Of a DNA stretch of 64,000 bases, positions 21,063 through 31,818 are shown one piece after another. Where the stretch lies: positions 310,001 to 374,000 of the forward strand of contig NZ_SMYL01000001.1 in the NCBI RefSeq assembly GCF_004358105.1, read 5' to 3'. The stretch is from Sapientia aquatica. GTDB taxonomy: Bacteria; Pseudomonadota; Gammaproteobacteria; Burkholderiales; Burkholderiaceae_D. Under the pieces are notes generated by a model that saw nothing but the letters and a program-made list of their open reading frames with translations, was not told where the DNA came from and searched no databases. Within the stretch, counting starts at the first letter, position 1; the number at the start of each line of letters is the position of its first letter. The position numbers and the translations under genes were made by a program.

Positions 21063-21084
21063 GAGCATAATGCTCGTATATACT
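21063..21084. promoter_or_regulatory. inverted repeat next to a -10-like element upstream of hfq
   Basis: GAGCATAATGCTC (21063-21075) is a perfect palindrome with one central base. TATACT follows at 21079-21084. No good -35 hexamer is seen at the right distance. The position between der and hfq suggests a control site for hfq, but this is inference. Confidence 0.3.
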
Positions 21085-21166
21085 TAATAATGTAGTTTTT
21101 TGGACAGGTATTGAAAAATACCTAAATGTCCTCAACTCCTCACTACAACAACATTTTGGAGCTGCT

Positions 21167-21403
21167 ATGAGCAACAAAGGGCAATTGTTACAAGACCCAT
21201 TTTTAAATGCTTTACGCAAAGAACATATTCCCGTTTCAATCTACCTTGTCAATGGTATTAAGTTGCAAGGGCATATTGAATCTTTCGATCAATATGTCGT
21301 ATTGCTGCGTAATACGGTCACTCAAATGGTATATAAACATGCCATATCTACAGTCGTTCCGGCGCGTGCGGTAAGTTTGCCTTCGGAGCCAGAGTCTGAG
21401 TAA
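21167..21403 (+). CDS. hfq: RNA chaperone Hfq
   Basis: A 78-aa Sm-like RNA chaperone that pairs small RNAs with target mRNAs as a hexamer. The Sm1 motif runs through [25 protein letters not shown], and Sm2 contains YKHAIS with the conserved KH pair. GGAG precedes ATG 21167. The C-terminal tail is short, as in other betaproteobacteria. Its stop lies within the 5' region of hflX. Confidence 0.98.
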   Translation: MSNKGQLLQDPFLNALRKEHIPVSIYLVNGIKLQGHIESFDQYVVLLRNTVTQMVYKHAISTVVPARAVSLPSEPESE

Positions 21404-21431
21404 TAAGATAGAGTCGAATGTCCGTGCAATA

Positions 21432-22544
21432 TTGGTCGGCGTAGATTTTGGTAAGTCAGACTTCAATTCGAGTTTGGAAGAGCTCTCGCTATTAGCTCTT
21501 TCAGCGGGTGCTGTTCCAATTTCGACAATCACCTGTAAAAGGTCAAGTCCCGATTCGGCGCTTTTCATTGGTAGTGGCAAAGCCGAGGAAGTAGCCAATG
21601 CAATCTTGGATCACGCTATTGAAATCGTGATTTTCAATCACGCGCTTAGTCCAGCGCAGCAACGGAATCTTGAAAAAAATCTGAAAGTGCGTGTCGTTGA
21701 TCGCACTAGCTTAATTCTTGATATTTTTGCTCAGCGAGCAAAAAGCCACGAGGGAAAAGTCCAAGTCGAGCTTGCCCAGTTGCAGCATTTGGCAACGCGC
21801 TTAATCCGCGGATGGACGCATTTGGAGCGCCAAAAAGGTGGTATTGGTTTGCGCGGTCCAGGCGAAACTCAGTTGGAAACTGACCGCCGCTTGCTAGGCG
21901 ATCGAGTTAAAGCGTTAAAGGACAAGCTGAGTAAGTTGCAACGGCAGCGCGAAACACAGCGTCGTGCGCGTAATCGCAGTCGGACATTTTCCGTTTCACT
22001 TGTTGGTTACACCAATGCTGGTAAATCGACCTTGTTTAATGTCCTAACCAAGGCGGGTACGTATACTGCCGATCAGTTATTTGCAACCTTGGATACCACC
22101 TCGCGTCGGGTGTATTTGGGCGATGTTGGTCAGATTGTTATATCGGATACGGTTGGGTTTATTCGGGAATTACCTCATCAATTGGTCGCAGCATTTCGCG
22201 CAACTCTTGAGGAAACTATCCATGCAGATTTGTTATTGCATGTGGTCGATGCGGCGAGCCCAACTCGTTTGGATCAGATAGCCCAAGTAAATCAAGTTTT
22301 GCACGAGATAGGTGCGGATCAAATTCCTCAATTATTGGTTTGGAACAAGATCGATGTGGCTGGTCTTGACCCGGGAATCGAGCGAGACGAGTATGATAAA
22401 ATACAACGTGTTTTTTTGAGCGCAAAAACTGGCAGTGGGCTCAACGATTTACGTGATGCATTGGGCGAATTTGCGGCGGATCTTGGGTTTCACTCACTGA
22501 CCACGGATCATGATGTAGTGGATGATCAATCTGATAACGTTTGA
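21432..22544 (+). CDS. hflX: ribosome-splitting GTPase HflX, probably starting upstream at a CTG
   Basis: A HflX GTPase of at least 370 aa. It has the N-terminal HflX domain, a coiled middle segment (GPGETQLETDRRLLGDRVKAL), Walker A GYTNAGKSTLF, the DTVGFIRELP switch and NKID. It splits stalled ribosomes during stress. The first standard start in frame is TTG 21432, but this has no ribosome site and cuts into the first beta-strand. The frame stays open upstream to 21375, and CTG 21396 has GGAG seven bases ahead and overlaps the hfq stop (CTGAGTAA), adding [15 protein letters not shown] is my preferred biological start. Confidence 0.93.
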   Translation: MVGVDFGKSDFNSSLEELSLLALSAGAVPISTITCKRSSPDSALFIGSGKAEEVANAILDHAIEIVIFNHALSPAQQRNLEKNLKVRVVDRTSLILDIFAQRAKSHEGKVQVELAQLQHLATRLIRGWTHLERQKGGIGLRGPGETQLETDRRLLGDRVKALKDKLSKLQRQRETQRRARNRSRTFSVSLVGYTNAGKSTLFNVLTKAGTYTADQLFATLDTTSRRVYLGDVGQIVISDTVGFIRELPHQLVAAFRATLEETIHADLLLHVVDAASPTRLDQIAQVNQVLHEIGADQIPQLLVWNKIDVAGLDPGIERDEYDKIQRVFLSAKTGSGLNDLRDALGEFAADLGFHSLTTDHDVVDDQSDNV

Positions 22545-22623
22545 TTGGTTTAATTTATTGGGTAGTTCTGGTATTTCTGTTAAAAAATCGTTTCCCACGT
22601 AACCCTTATCGGAAGAACGCAGA

Positions 22624-23877
22624 ATGTTTGTTTCAATTTTAAGAAAAATGGGCGCAATGTTTTCCCTAAAAGGCACAAAACCTATCCGCAATTCAGGTAA
22701 CGACAATGGCGGCAATAATTCAAATAAGCCATCAGGCCCGCCTGACTTGGAAGATATGTGGCGTGATTTTAATCAAAAATTGACCAGTCTTTTGGGTGGC
22801 AAGGGTAGTGGAAATGGAAGCCCGAACGGCTTTTCTCCTGAATCTAATAAAAATGCAAAAATCGGTGCAGGCTTCATCGTAGTTGTCTTAGTGTTTCTCT
22901 GGCTGATCAGCGGCTTTTTCGTTGTACAAGAAGGTCAAACTGGCGTTGTTTTGACATTCGGTAAATATAGTCACGATACACCGTCGGGCTTCAATTGGCG
23001 CGCCCCTTACCCGATCCAAAGCGATGAAATCGTGAATGTTTCGCAAGTGCGTACTGTCGAAGTTGGCTATCAGTCCAATGTCAAAAATAAGCAGCCGAAA
23101 GAGGCGTTGATGTTGACGGATGACGAAAACATTATCGATATTCAATTCGCAGTGCAATACAAATTAAAAAGTGCTTCCGATTGGATTTTTAATAATCGCG
23201 AGCAAGAGAGCACCGTAAAACAAGTGGCTGAAACGGCCATTCGCGAAGTGGTTGGTCGCAACAAGATGGACTTTGTGTTGTACGAAGGCCGCGAAAAAGT
23301 AGCGTTTGATGTGAGTCAGTTAATGCAACAGATTCTTGATCGCTACAGCACTGGCGTTCAGGTAACCAATGTGACTATGCAGGGCGTTCAGCCTCCCGAG
23401 CAGGTACAGGCAGCGTTTGACGATGCGGTAAAAGCTGGGCAGGACCGTGAACGTCAAAAAAATGAAGGCCAAGCTTACGCCAACGATGTAATTCCAAAGG
23501 CTCGCGGCGCAGCAGCGCGACTTCAGGAAGAATCCCAAGCGTATCAAGCCCGTGTTGTAGCCAACGCGGAAGGTAATGCGTCACGCTTTAAACAAGTGTT
23601 GGCTGAATATCAAAAAGCTCCAGCGGTTACACGTGATCGTATGTATTTTGAAACTATGCAGCAGATATTTACCAGCACAACCAAGTTGATGATTGATACC
23701 AAAAACGGTAACAACATGATTTATTTGCCATTGGATAAACTAATTAACCAGACGTTGTCGAGTGAGCCTGCTCCGGCTGCCAAACCAGCAGGTGCGCCAG
23801 TTGTTCAAGAGGTAACGAATGCGACTGATTTGTTGCGAGCTCGAGATAATCATGCCCGTGAACGGGAGGGGAGATAA
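22624..23877 (+). CDS. hflK: FtsH protease regulator HflK
   Basis: A 417-aa SPFH/prohibitin-family membrane protein. A Gly/Asn-rich cytoplasmic N-terminus leads to one transmembrane helix at about 80-100 (GAGFIVVVLVFLWLISGFF). The periplasmic SPFH domain (QEGQTGVVLTFGKY) and a coiled-coil region follow. With HflC it surrounds and modulates FtsH. GGAAG lies eight bases before ATG 22624; homologues often begin at the internal Met12 (MFSLKG, 22657). The stop overlaps the hflC start by one base. Confidence 0.95.
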   Translation: MFVSILRKMGAMFSLKGTKPIRNSGNDNGGNNSNKPSGPPDLEDMWRDFNQKLTSLLGGKGSGNGSPNGFSPESNKNAKIGAGFIVVVLVFLWLISGFFVVQEGQTGVVLTFGKYSHDTPSGFNWRAPYPIQSDEIVNVSQVRTVEVGYQSNVKNKQPKEALMLTDDENIIDIQFAVQYKLKSASDWIFNNREQESTVKQVAETAIREVVGRNKMDFVLYEGREKVAFDVSQLMQQILDRYSTGVQVTNVTMQGVQPPEQVQAAFDDAVKAGQDRERQKNEGQAYANDVIPKARGAAARLQEESQAYQARVVANAEGNASRFKQVLAEYQKAPAVTRDRMYFETMQQIFTSTTKLMIDTKNGNNMIYLPLDKLINQTLSSEPAPAAKPAGAPVVQEVTNATDLLRARDNHAREREGR

Positions 23878-24752
23878 TGAGTAAGTTAGTTTCTACCGGG
23901 ATTGCTATTCTTATTGCACTGATTATTTTTGCGTCGACAGTTTTTGTGGTGGATCAGCGCCAATTCGCCATCGTGTTTGCACTCGGCGAGATGAAAACCA
24001 TCATCAGCGAACCGGGCTTGCATTTTAAATTGCCTCCACCTTTCCAAAATGTTGTGTTTTTAGATAAGCGGATTTTGACGATTGATTCGCCTGAAGCAGA
24101 CCGTTTTATTACCGCTGAAAAGAAAAATATTTTGGTGGATTCGTTCGTGAAGTGGCACATCACTGACCCTAAGCTTTATTACATCAGCTTTGGCGGTGAC
24201 GAGCAAAAAGCCAAAGATCGTATGAATCAAATCGTCAAGGCAGCCCTAAACGATGAAATTACAAAACGTACAGTAAGAGATGTGATTTCTGGCGAGCGTA
24301 GCAAGGTAATGGACGCGTTGCGTACTAAAGTCTCTTCGGAAGCTAAACAAATCGGTGTCGAAATTATCGATGTGCGATTGAAACGGGTTGATTATGTTGA
24401 GCAAATTAACAACTCTGTTTATGACCGAATGAAGGCTGAACGGACCCGCGTTGCTAATGAATTGCGCTCGACCGGTTACGCAGAATCAGAAAAAATTCGG
24501 GCCGATGCGGATAAACAAAGCACGGTGATTTTGGCCGAAGCATATCGTGACGCGGAGAACTTGCGCGGTGAGGGTGATGCCCGAGCTAGTCGGATTTATG
24601 CTCAAGCGTTTGGTCAAAATCCAGAATTTTATAAGTTTTATCGTAGCTTAGAAGCGTACCGTTCTAGCTTCAAAAACAAGAGTGACGTGTTGGTTGTTGA
24701 TCCAAACTCCGAATTCTTCAAATATTTTAAAGCGCCGGGACAGGGCAAATAA
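23877..24752 (+). CDS. hflC: FtsH protease regulator HflC
   Basis: A 291-aa SPFH-family partner of HflK, with an N-terminal transmembrane helix (about 4-22) followed by VDQRQFAIVFALGEMK and a long helical region ending near the C-terminus. ATG 23877 overlaps the hflK TAA, and GGGAGGGGAG lies directly upstream, so translation is coupled and strong. Confidence 0.96.
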   Translation: MSKLVSTGIAILIALIIFASTVFVVDQRQFAIVFALGEMKTIISEPGLHFKLPPPFQNVVFLDKRILTIDSPEADRFITAEKKNILVDSFVKWHITDPKLYYISFGGDEQKAKDRMNQIVKAALNDEITKRTVRDVISGERSKVMDALRTKVSSEAKQIGVEIIDVRLKRVDYVEQINNSVYDRMKAERTRVANELRSTGYAESEKIRADADKQSTVILAEAYRDAENLRGEGDARASRIYAQAFGQNPEFYKFYRSLEAYRSSFKNKSDVLVVDPNSEFFKYFKAPGQGK

Positions 24753-24774
24753 TTTAGCTTTGTTGGTGTACTCA

Positions 24775-24810
24775 GCACAAGCCCAAAAGTGAATAACTTC
24801 GGGCTTGTGC
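24775..24810 (+). other. strong stem-loop between hflC and hisZ
   Basis: GCACAAGCCC (24775-24784) pairs exactly with GGGCTTGTGC (24801-24810), and an inner AAGT/ACTT pair sits in the loop. No T-run follows, so it is not a standard intrinsic terminator. It may attenuate or process the hflC-hisZ transcript. Confidence 0.5.
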
Positions 24811-24842
24811 CACGTTTATCGTATTACTTTTGTTGAGTCTTT

Positions 24843-25997
24843 ATGCCGAATTGGCTTCTACCTGAAAACATCGCCGATGTCTTGCCGTCTGAAGCGCGCA
24901 AGATTGAAGAGCTGCGTCGGCGCTTGCTGGATAATTTCCGCTTATATGGCTATGAACTTGTCATGCCGCCGATGTTGGAATATTTGGAATCGTTGTTAAG
25001 CGGCGCTGGCAAGGATTTGGATCTCCGCACATTTAAGTTGGTCGATCAGTTGTCTGGTCGGACCCTTGGGATTCGGTCCGATATGACCACCCAAGTAGCG
25101 CGGATCGATGCCCACCTTTTGAATCGTACTTCCGTTACTCGGTTGTGTTACGCAGGCAGTGTCTTGCATACGAAACCGTCAGGGTTGCACGCGACGCGCG
25201 AACCCTTGCAAATCGGCGCTGAGATTTATGGCCACGCAGGCATCGAAGCGGATGTTGAAATACAGAAATTATTGTTGGCGTCGATGTCCTTAGCTGGAAT
25301 GACTAAAGTTCGTTTGGACTTGTGCCATGTCGGCGTGTTGGGCGCAATCCTGGCGCAAGATCCGGTTGCTAAACAAGTTGAGCTGGAACTTTACAGTTTA
25401 TTGCAAGCGAAGGACGTACCGGGACTTAAAGAAATATCAACAGGCTTTTTAGAGGAAACGCGCAATGCGCTGCTCGAATTGCCAAATTTATACGGTGATG
25501 TAAAGGTTTTAGAGCAAGCCCGCGAAATTTTGCCTAAACTTCCGGCTATTAAAAATGCTTTGGATGAGCTAGCTTTCTTAGTATCATTCGTGTCTTTGCA
25601 TGAAGGTGCCGAAGTCACGATTGATTTAGCCGATTTGCGTGGGCTGCATTACCACAGCGGCGTGACGTTCGCGGCTTATGTTCCGGGTTTACCGAACGCC
25701 GTGGCGCACGGTGGACGTTATGATCACGTTGGTGAATCGTTTGGGCGGGCTAGACCAGCAACAGGTTTTTCGTTTGATTTGCGTGAACTGGCGCGCTTGA
25801 TGCCGGGCGCTGAGCGCAAAAATGCAATTTTGGCTCCGTGGGGCTTGGAAGTAGGTTTACGTGAAAAGATAGCAGAGTTACGTGAGCAGGGTGAAATTGT
25901 GATCCAGCATCTGCCGGGTCATAAAAATGAATTAGACGAATTCGATTGCAATCGCGCCATCGTATTTGAACATGGAAATTGGATACTTAAAAGTTAG
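24843..25997 (+). CDS. hisZ: ATP phosphoribosyltransferase regulatory subunit
   Basis: A 384-aa HisRS-like protein without the tRNA-binding domain. It partners the short-form HisG to catalyse the first step of histidine synthesis. It starts [21 protein letters not shown] and keeps the class II core ([23 protein letters not shown]). The HisRS-specific catalytic stretch is altered, as expected for a regulatory paralogue. Location between hflC and purA is typical for Burkholderiales. Confidence 0.95.
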   Translation: MPNWLLPENIADVLPSEARKIEELRRRLLDNFRLYGYELVMPPMLEYLESLLSGAGKDLDLRTFKLVDQLSGRTLGIRSDMTTQVARIDAHLLNRTSVTRLCYAGSVLHTKPSGLHATREPLQIGAEIYGHAGIEADVEIQKLLLASMSLAGMTKVRLDLCHVGVLGAILAQDPVAKQVELELYSLLQAKDVPGLKEISTGFLEETRNALLELPNLYGDVKVLEQAREILPKLPAIKNALDELAFLVSFVSLHEGAEVTIDLADLRGLHYHSGVTFAAYVPGLPNAVAHGGRYDHVGESFGRARPATGFSFDLRELARLMPGAERKNAILAPWGLEVGLREKIAELREQGEIVIQHLPGHKNELDEFDCNRAIVFEHGNWILKS

Positions 25998-26002
25998 GTT
26001 AA

Positions 26003-27319
<1,317 letters not shown>

Positions 27320-27327
27320 GTGCTGCG

Positions 27328-27849
27328 ATGATATTACCTGCTTCAACCGATCAGCACCTTTGGGTTTCTTGGGATCAATATCATCAACTCACTGAGCAAT
27401 TAGCCCTGCGCGTTCATCAATCTGGTTGGAAATTCGATCAGGTGTTATGTTTGGCGCGCGGCGGCCTCCGTCCCGGCGATGTCCTATCGCGCATTTTCAA
27501 TGTTCCACTGGCTATTTTATCGACGAGTTCTTATCGAGCAGAAGCTGGCACGCAGCAAGGAACATTGGATATTGCTAAACACATTACGATGAGTAGCGGG
27601 AGTTTGGCGGGACGGATATTGATCGTAGATGATCTGGTTGATTCGGGCGTGACCATTGAGCGAGTGGTTGCTCATTTAACCGATTTTTTTCCGGCGGTAA
27701 CTGAAGTTAAATCGGCGGTAATTTGGCAAAAAGCTTGTTCGGTTATTACGCCAGATTATTTTGTTGAGTATTTAGCGACTAATCCTTGGATACACCAACC
27801 GTTTGAGCAGTACGATACGCTCAGACCAGAACAATTAAGTTCAAACTGA
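27328..27849 (+). CDS. phosphoribosyltransferase
   Basis: A 173-aa type I phosphoribosyltransferase. The PRPP-binding motif is ILIVDDLVDSGVT, and the upstream loop LCLARGGLRPGDVLSR resembles Gpt/xanthine-guanine type enzymes. The base specificity cannot be read from the sequence. It follows purA by eight bases, which supports a role in purine salvage. A strong terminator follows. Confidence 0.9.
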   Translation: MILPASTDQHLWVSWDQYHQLTEQLALRVHQSGWKFDQVLCLARGGLRPGDVLSRIFNVPLAILSTSSYRAEAGTQQGTLDIAKHITMSSGSLAGRILIVDDLVDSGVTIERVVAHLTDFFPAVTEVKSAVIWQKACSVITPDYFVEYLATNPWIHQPFEQYDTLRPEQLSSN

Positions 27850-27885
27850 TATCAGCTTGAGCTGCAAAGCGTGACGGTAAACGAA

Positions 27886-27917
27886 AAAAATCCCATTAGA
27901 AAACTAATGGGATTTTT
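27886..27917 (+). terminator. rho-independent terminator after the phosphoribosyltransferase
   Basis: AAAAATCCCATTAG pairs with CTAATGGGATTTTT around an AAAA loop. It ends the ndk-to-PRT run. Because the stem has A-tracts on the far side, it may also serve the minus-strand tRNA-Leu. Confidence 0.88.
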
Positions 27918-27928
27918 AAATTAAATCG

Positions 27929-28013
27929 TGGTGCCCACGGAGGGACTCGAACCCCCACATCCGAAGACACATGGACCTGAACCATGCGCGTCTACCAATT
28001 CCGCCACGTGGGC
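27929..28013 (-). tRNA. tRNA-Leu (anticodon CAG)
   Basis: Read on the minus strand, an 85-base class II tRNA. The 7-bp acceptor stem starts GCCCACG, the D-loop contains GGAATTGGTAGACG, and the anticodon loop is TTCAGGT. A variable arm and the T-arm GGTTCGAGTCC follow, with encoded CCA at 27929-27931. It lies between a bidirectional terminator and the rnr promoter region. Confidence 0.96.
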
Positions 28014-28330
28014 AACGGAGCGCAGATTATAGAGGAATTCGCTTCAATCTCCAAGCAATTCTCGTAGGGAAATTAAATTAGTCGCTTTGATTTCAAAAAT
28101 ACGCCAATGTTGATCTGGATTCAATGGCGGTCACGGGCGCATAGTTGAATAACGGCAATTAGTTCGTTTCAGTGTTCACAGTAGTGGTAAATTACGATGA
28201 ATTTAAGAAATATGACGGACATTTTTGCGGGCTAAACTTCAAAACCAGATGTAAGAACTTATAATTGCGGTGCATTAACACTATGCTTGATGCTCTGCAC
28301 CCCAACCATTTTTAGAGAATACACAACCAC
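28014..28330. other. 317-base intergenic region upstream of rnr
   Basis: No open frame of note. It separates the diverging tRNA-Leu and rnr. A sigma-70-like promoter for rnr is visible at 28238-28265; I see nothing else with support. Confidence 0.5.
28238..28265 (+). promoter_or_regulatory. predicted sigma-70 promoter of rnr
   Basis: A perfect -10 TATAAT (28260-28265) lies 16 bases after TTCAAA (28238-28243), which matches four of six -35 positions. It would give a leader of about 60 bases before the TTG start of rnr. Confidence 0.5.
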
Positions 28331-30811
28331 TTGAGCAAACATACCTATTCCATTCCTAGTCGTGAAGACATTCTTGGCGTTCTACGAAGTACGGCCGCTA
28401 AACACGACTCACAACAAATCGCAACGGCGCTGGGCGTTCCGACCGACGAACTTGATGGTTTGATGCGACGCATCAACGCGATGGAGCGTGATGGTCAGGT
28501 CAAACTCGATAAAGAGGGGTTTTATCACGTGCAAAGCAAAGATAACTTTATTGCGGGTAAAGTCAGCAGTCATCGTGACGGGTATGGATTCTTGATTCCT
28601 GAAGACGGCAGCGACGATATTTATTTATCCGATCGGGAAATGCAGCGTGTGCTCAACGGTGATCGCGTACTGGTGCGTGTGGTTGGCACAGATCGCCGTG
28701 GTCGCTTGGAAGGCAATATCGTCGAAGTAATCGAGCGGGCAAATACCCACATCATTGGGCGCTTGCTCAATGAAAATGGTATGTGGGTGATTGCGCCGGA
28801 AGACAAGCGGATAAGCCAAGACATTATTTTGGCTGGTTCTCCCGGTCAAGCCAAAGCTGGTCAAGTCGTGAGTGTTCAACTGACCGAACAGCCAACGCGC
28901 TATGCGCAGCCAGTGGGCAAGATTGTTGAAGTGCTGGGCGATGTTGATGACCCCGGAATGGAAATCGAAATTGCGGTTCGTAAGTTTGGTGTGCCGCATA
29001 TATTTTCGGATGCCGCATTAAAAGCCGCCAGCAAATTGCCGAGTGAAGTGAAACCAGCCGATCTGCAAGATCGCGTTGATTTGCGCGATATTCCTATGGT
29101 CACTATCGACGGCGAAGACGCGCGCGATTTTGACGATGCGGTGTATTGCGAACCGACCAAGATTGGTCGCGTGGCGGGCTATCGGGTGATTGTGGCGATT
29201 GCCGACGTGAGTCATTACGTTAAGCCAAATGACGATATTGATGCCGATGCGATTTTGCGCAGCACCTCGGTATATTTCCCGCGCCGCGTGATTCCGATGT
29301 TGCCCGAGAAATTGTCTAACGGACTGTGCTCGCTCAATCCGCATGTCGATCGCTTGACCTTGGTATGTGATCTAGTCATTACCGCGCAGGGCGAAGTCAA
29401 AGCCTATCAATTTTATCCAGCCGTGATTCATTCCGCGGCCCGATTTACCTACACCGAAGTCGCTGCCATTCTAGGCAATACCAAAGGCCCAGAGGCGCAT
29501 AAACGGGCTGCTTTGGTTCCACATTTGTTGCATCTGCAAGAAGCGTTTCATGCATTGCTGCACGCACGCCAACAACGTGGTGCGATTGATTTTGAAACGA
29601 CAGAGACGTACATCGTGTGTAATGCCGCAGGCAAAATTGAGAAGATTCTGCCGCGCACTCGCAACGACGCGCACAAATTAATCGAAGAATGTATGTTGGC
29701 TGCCAACGTCTGTGCAGCGGATTTATTGATTCGTCACAAGCATCCCGGCACGTACCGAATTCACGCGAGTCCTTCCAAGGAAAAGCTCAATCAACTGCGT
29801 ACCTATTTGAAGCAACTTGGTTTGAGTTTAAATGGCGGCGACAAGCCAAGCGCGTCAGATTATGCGGATTTGATGAAGAAAATCAAAGGCCGTTTGGATG
29901 CGCCGATTCTGCAAACCATGTTATTGCGTTCAATGCAGCAAGCGGTCTATAGCCCCGATAACATTGGTCACTTTGGCCTGTCTTATGAAGCTTATGCGCA
30001 CTTCACTAGCCCGATTCGCCGCTATCCTGATTTGCTGACACATCGTGCAATTAAAGCGATCTTGCAGGGTAAGAAATACGAACCAAAAGGTATCGACGTT
30101 GGCTCGTTAAATAGCACCATTTCAAATGCCGCACGCAAGCAGCAAATGATTGATAAAGCCGAAGGCAAACAAAAGAAAGACCCAACAATTTGGGATGCCT
30201 TGGGCGTGCATTGCTCGGCCAATGAGCGCCGCGCTGACGAAGCCTCACGCGATGTGGAAGCGTGGTTGAAGTGCTATTACATTCGCAATAAGTTGGGCGA
30301 AGAATTTACCGGCACGATTTCTGGCGTCACGCAGTTCGGTATTTTTGTTCAGCTCGATGCGTTGTATATCGAAGGTTTGGTGCATGTCACTGATTTAGGT
30401 GCGGATTATTTCCAATACGACGACGCGCGTCACGAACTGCGCGGCGAGCGCACTGGCAAGCGCTACCAGCTCACAGATCGCGTCACAGTCCAAGTGACCC
30501 GTGTTGATTTAGATGCGCGCAAAATTGATCTGGGTTTAGTACAACCTGGTGGAAAAGGATTAATCGCAAGCAAAGGCGGTAAGGTCGTTGGTGGGGCAGC
30601 TGCTAAGGCGAAACCAAAAGCGCTAGCCGGTGCCACCGCTTACGATGAAATCGCGCCACCAAAACAAAAAACACGTCGCACCAGTAACGAAGGCAAACCA
30701 GCTCGTTCAACTTCCAGCAAAGCGGCTCCGGCTGCCAAGCGCGCTAAAACGACAGTTGGTCGCGGTAAGCCGGCAGCTAAAACCAGCGCTGGGGCTAAAA
30801 AGCGTAAGTAA
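28331..30811 (+). CDS. rnr: ribonuclease R
   Basis: An 826-aa 3'-5' exoribonuclease that degrades structured RNA and helps rRNA quality control. An N-terminal winged helix (SREDILGVLRS) is followed by cold-shock domains (NFIAGKVSSHRDGYGFL). The RNB domain has the catalytic aspartates in DARDFDDAVYC. An S1 domain (FTGTISGVTQFGIFVQLD) and a Lys/Ala-rich tail of about 90 residues complete it. The start is TTG 28331; SIPSREDILGVL is the normal family beginning, so a downstream ATG is unlikely. Ribosome binding looks weak. rlmB follows, as in most relatives. Confidence 0.96.
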   Translation: MSKHTYSIPSREDILGVLRSTAAKHDSQQIATALGVPTDELDGLMRRINAMERDGQVKLDKEGFYHVQSKDNFIAGKVSSHRDGYGFLIPEDGSDDIYLSDREMQRVLNGDRVLVRVVGTDRRGRLEGNIVEVIERANTHIIGRLLNENGMWVIAPEDKRISQDIILAGSPGQAKAGQVVSVQLTEQPTRYAQPVGKIVEVLGDVDDPGMEIEIAVRKFGVPHIFSDAALKAASKLPSEVKPADLQDRVDLRDIPMVTIDGEDARDFDDAVYCEPTKIGRVAGYRVIVAIADVSHYVKPNDDIDADAILRSTSVYFPRRVIPMLPEKLSNGLCSLNPHVDRLTLVCDLVITAQGEVKAYQFYPAVIHSAARFTYTEVAAILGNTKGPEAHKRAALVPHLLHLQEAFHALLHARQQRGAIDFETTETYIVCNAAGKIEKILPRTRNDAHKLIEECMLAANVCAADLLIRHKHPGTYRIHASPSKEKLNQLRTYLKQLGLSLNGGDKPSASDYADLMKKIKGRLDAPILQTMLLRSMQQAVYSPDNIGHFGLSYEAYAHFTSPIRRYPDLLTHRAIKAILQGKKYEPKGIDVGSLNSTISNAARKQQMIDKAEGKQKKDPTIWDALGVHCSANERRADEASRDVEAWLKCYYIRNKLGEEFTGTISGVTQFGIFVQLDALYIEGLVHVTDLGADYFQYDDARHELRGERTGKRYQLTDRVTVQVTRVDLDARKIDLGLVQPGGKGLIASKGGKVVGGAAAKAKPKALAGATAYDEIAPPKQKTRRTSNEGKPARSTSSKAAPAAKRAKTTVGRGKPAAKTSAGAKKRK

Positions 30812-30886
30812 ACAATGAAGTTGGCTACTTCAAAAGTAGGGATAACAGCCGCATCAAAAAACAATAGAAACAAGTGAAAAGAAACA

Positions 30887-31627
30887 ATGAAAAGTAAATT
30901 TATATTTGGCTTCCACGCTGTCACAGCTCGGTTGCGTCATGAAGCTTCCAGTGTGGAAGAAATCTATGTCGACACCGGTCGCCAAGATCGTCGAATGTTG
31001 GAATTAATTAGCGCTGCCAAAGGTGCGGGAGTGCGCGTCATTCCTGTCGATGAATTGCGTTTAGCGAACATGGTTGGAACACGTCGCCATCAAGGTGTTG
31101 TTGCCAAGGCGGGTGAAGTGTCCTTGGCCCGTAATTTGGATGAATTGCTCGATGGAATTGAAGGCGCTCCGCTGATTTTGATCTTGGATGGCATTACCGA
31201 TCCGCATAATTTGGGCGCCTGTTTGCGGGTTGCCGATGGCGCTGGTGCGCACGCTGTCATCGCGCCCAAAGATCGCGCGGTTGGTTTAAATGCGACAGCC
31301 GCCAAGGTGGCCAGTGGCGCAGCGGAATCGGTGCCATACATTACCGTGACCAATTTGGCGCGCACGATGCGGGAGCTCAAAGAGCGCAATATTTTGGTGG
31401 TGGGTACTTCTGATGACGTAGAAAAAAATCTCTATCAAGCTGACTTTACCAATAGCGAAGGCGTTGCTTTGGTGATGGGTTCAGAAGGCGAGGGCATGCG
31501 CCGATTGACGCGCGAAACCTGTGATTTATTGGTCAGCGTGCCGATGTTTGGCTCGGTAGAAAGCTTAAACGTGTCGGTTGCTTCCGGCATTTGTCTCTAT
31601 GAAGCGCGGCGTCAGCGCCTAGTTTAA
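30887..31627 (+). CDS. rlmB: 23S rRNA (guanosine-2251-2'-O)-methyltransferase
   Basis: A 246-aa SpoU/TrmH-type methyltransferase with a trefoil-knot fold. It has an N-terminal substrate-binding domain ([20 protein letters not shown]). The three SPOUT motifs are [26 protein letters not shown] and [14 protein letters not shown]. It forms an rRNA-processing pair with rnr. Confidence 0.96.
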   Translation: MKSKFIFGFHAVTARLRHEASSVEEIYVDTGRQDRRMLELISAAKGAGVRVIPVDELRLANMVGTRRHQGVVAKAGEVSLARNLDELLDGIEGAPLILILDGITDPHNLGACLRVADGAGAHAVIAPKDRAVGLNATAAKVASGAAESVPYITVTNLARTMRELKERNILVVGTSDDVEKNLYQADFTNSEGVALVMGSEGEGMRRLTRETCDLLVSVPMFGSVESLNVSVASGICLYEARRQRLV

Positions 31628-31647
31628 TTACGCTTGTGGCAGTCAAG

Positions 31648-31678
31648 AACGGCGTATTGATTACGCCGTTTTTATTTT
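31648..31678 (+). terminator. rho-independent terminator after rlmB
   Basis: AACGGCGTA pairs with TACGCCGTT around TTGAT, followed by TTTATTTT. Confidence 0.88.
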
Positions 31679-31818
31679 GTGCCGGCTTAAAAAACGTTAA
31701 ATTTTTGTTCGTTTTTCAAGCCGCTCAGTTCGTGCTGCCACTCAGCATAAAACCGTTGGACAAGGTAAGATGCACGCCTGAAACTATTCCTCTTTTTTGA
31801 CCAAGCAATTTCCGACCT

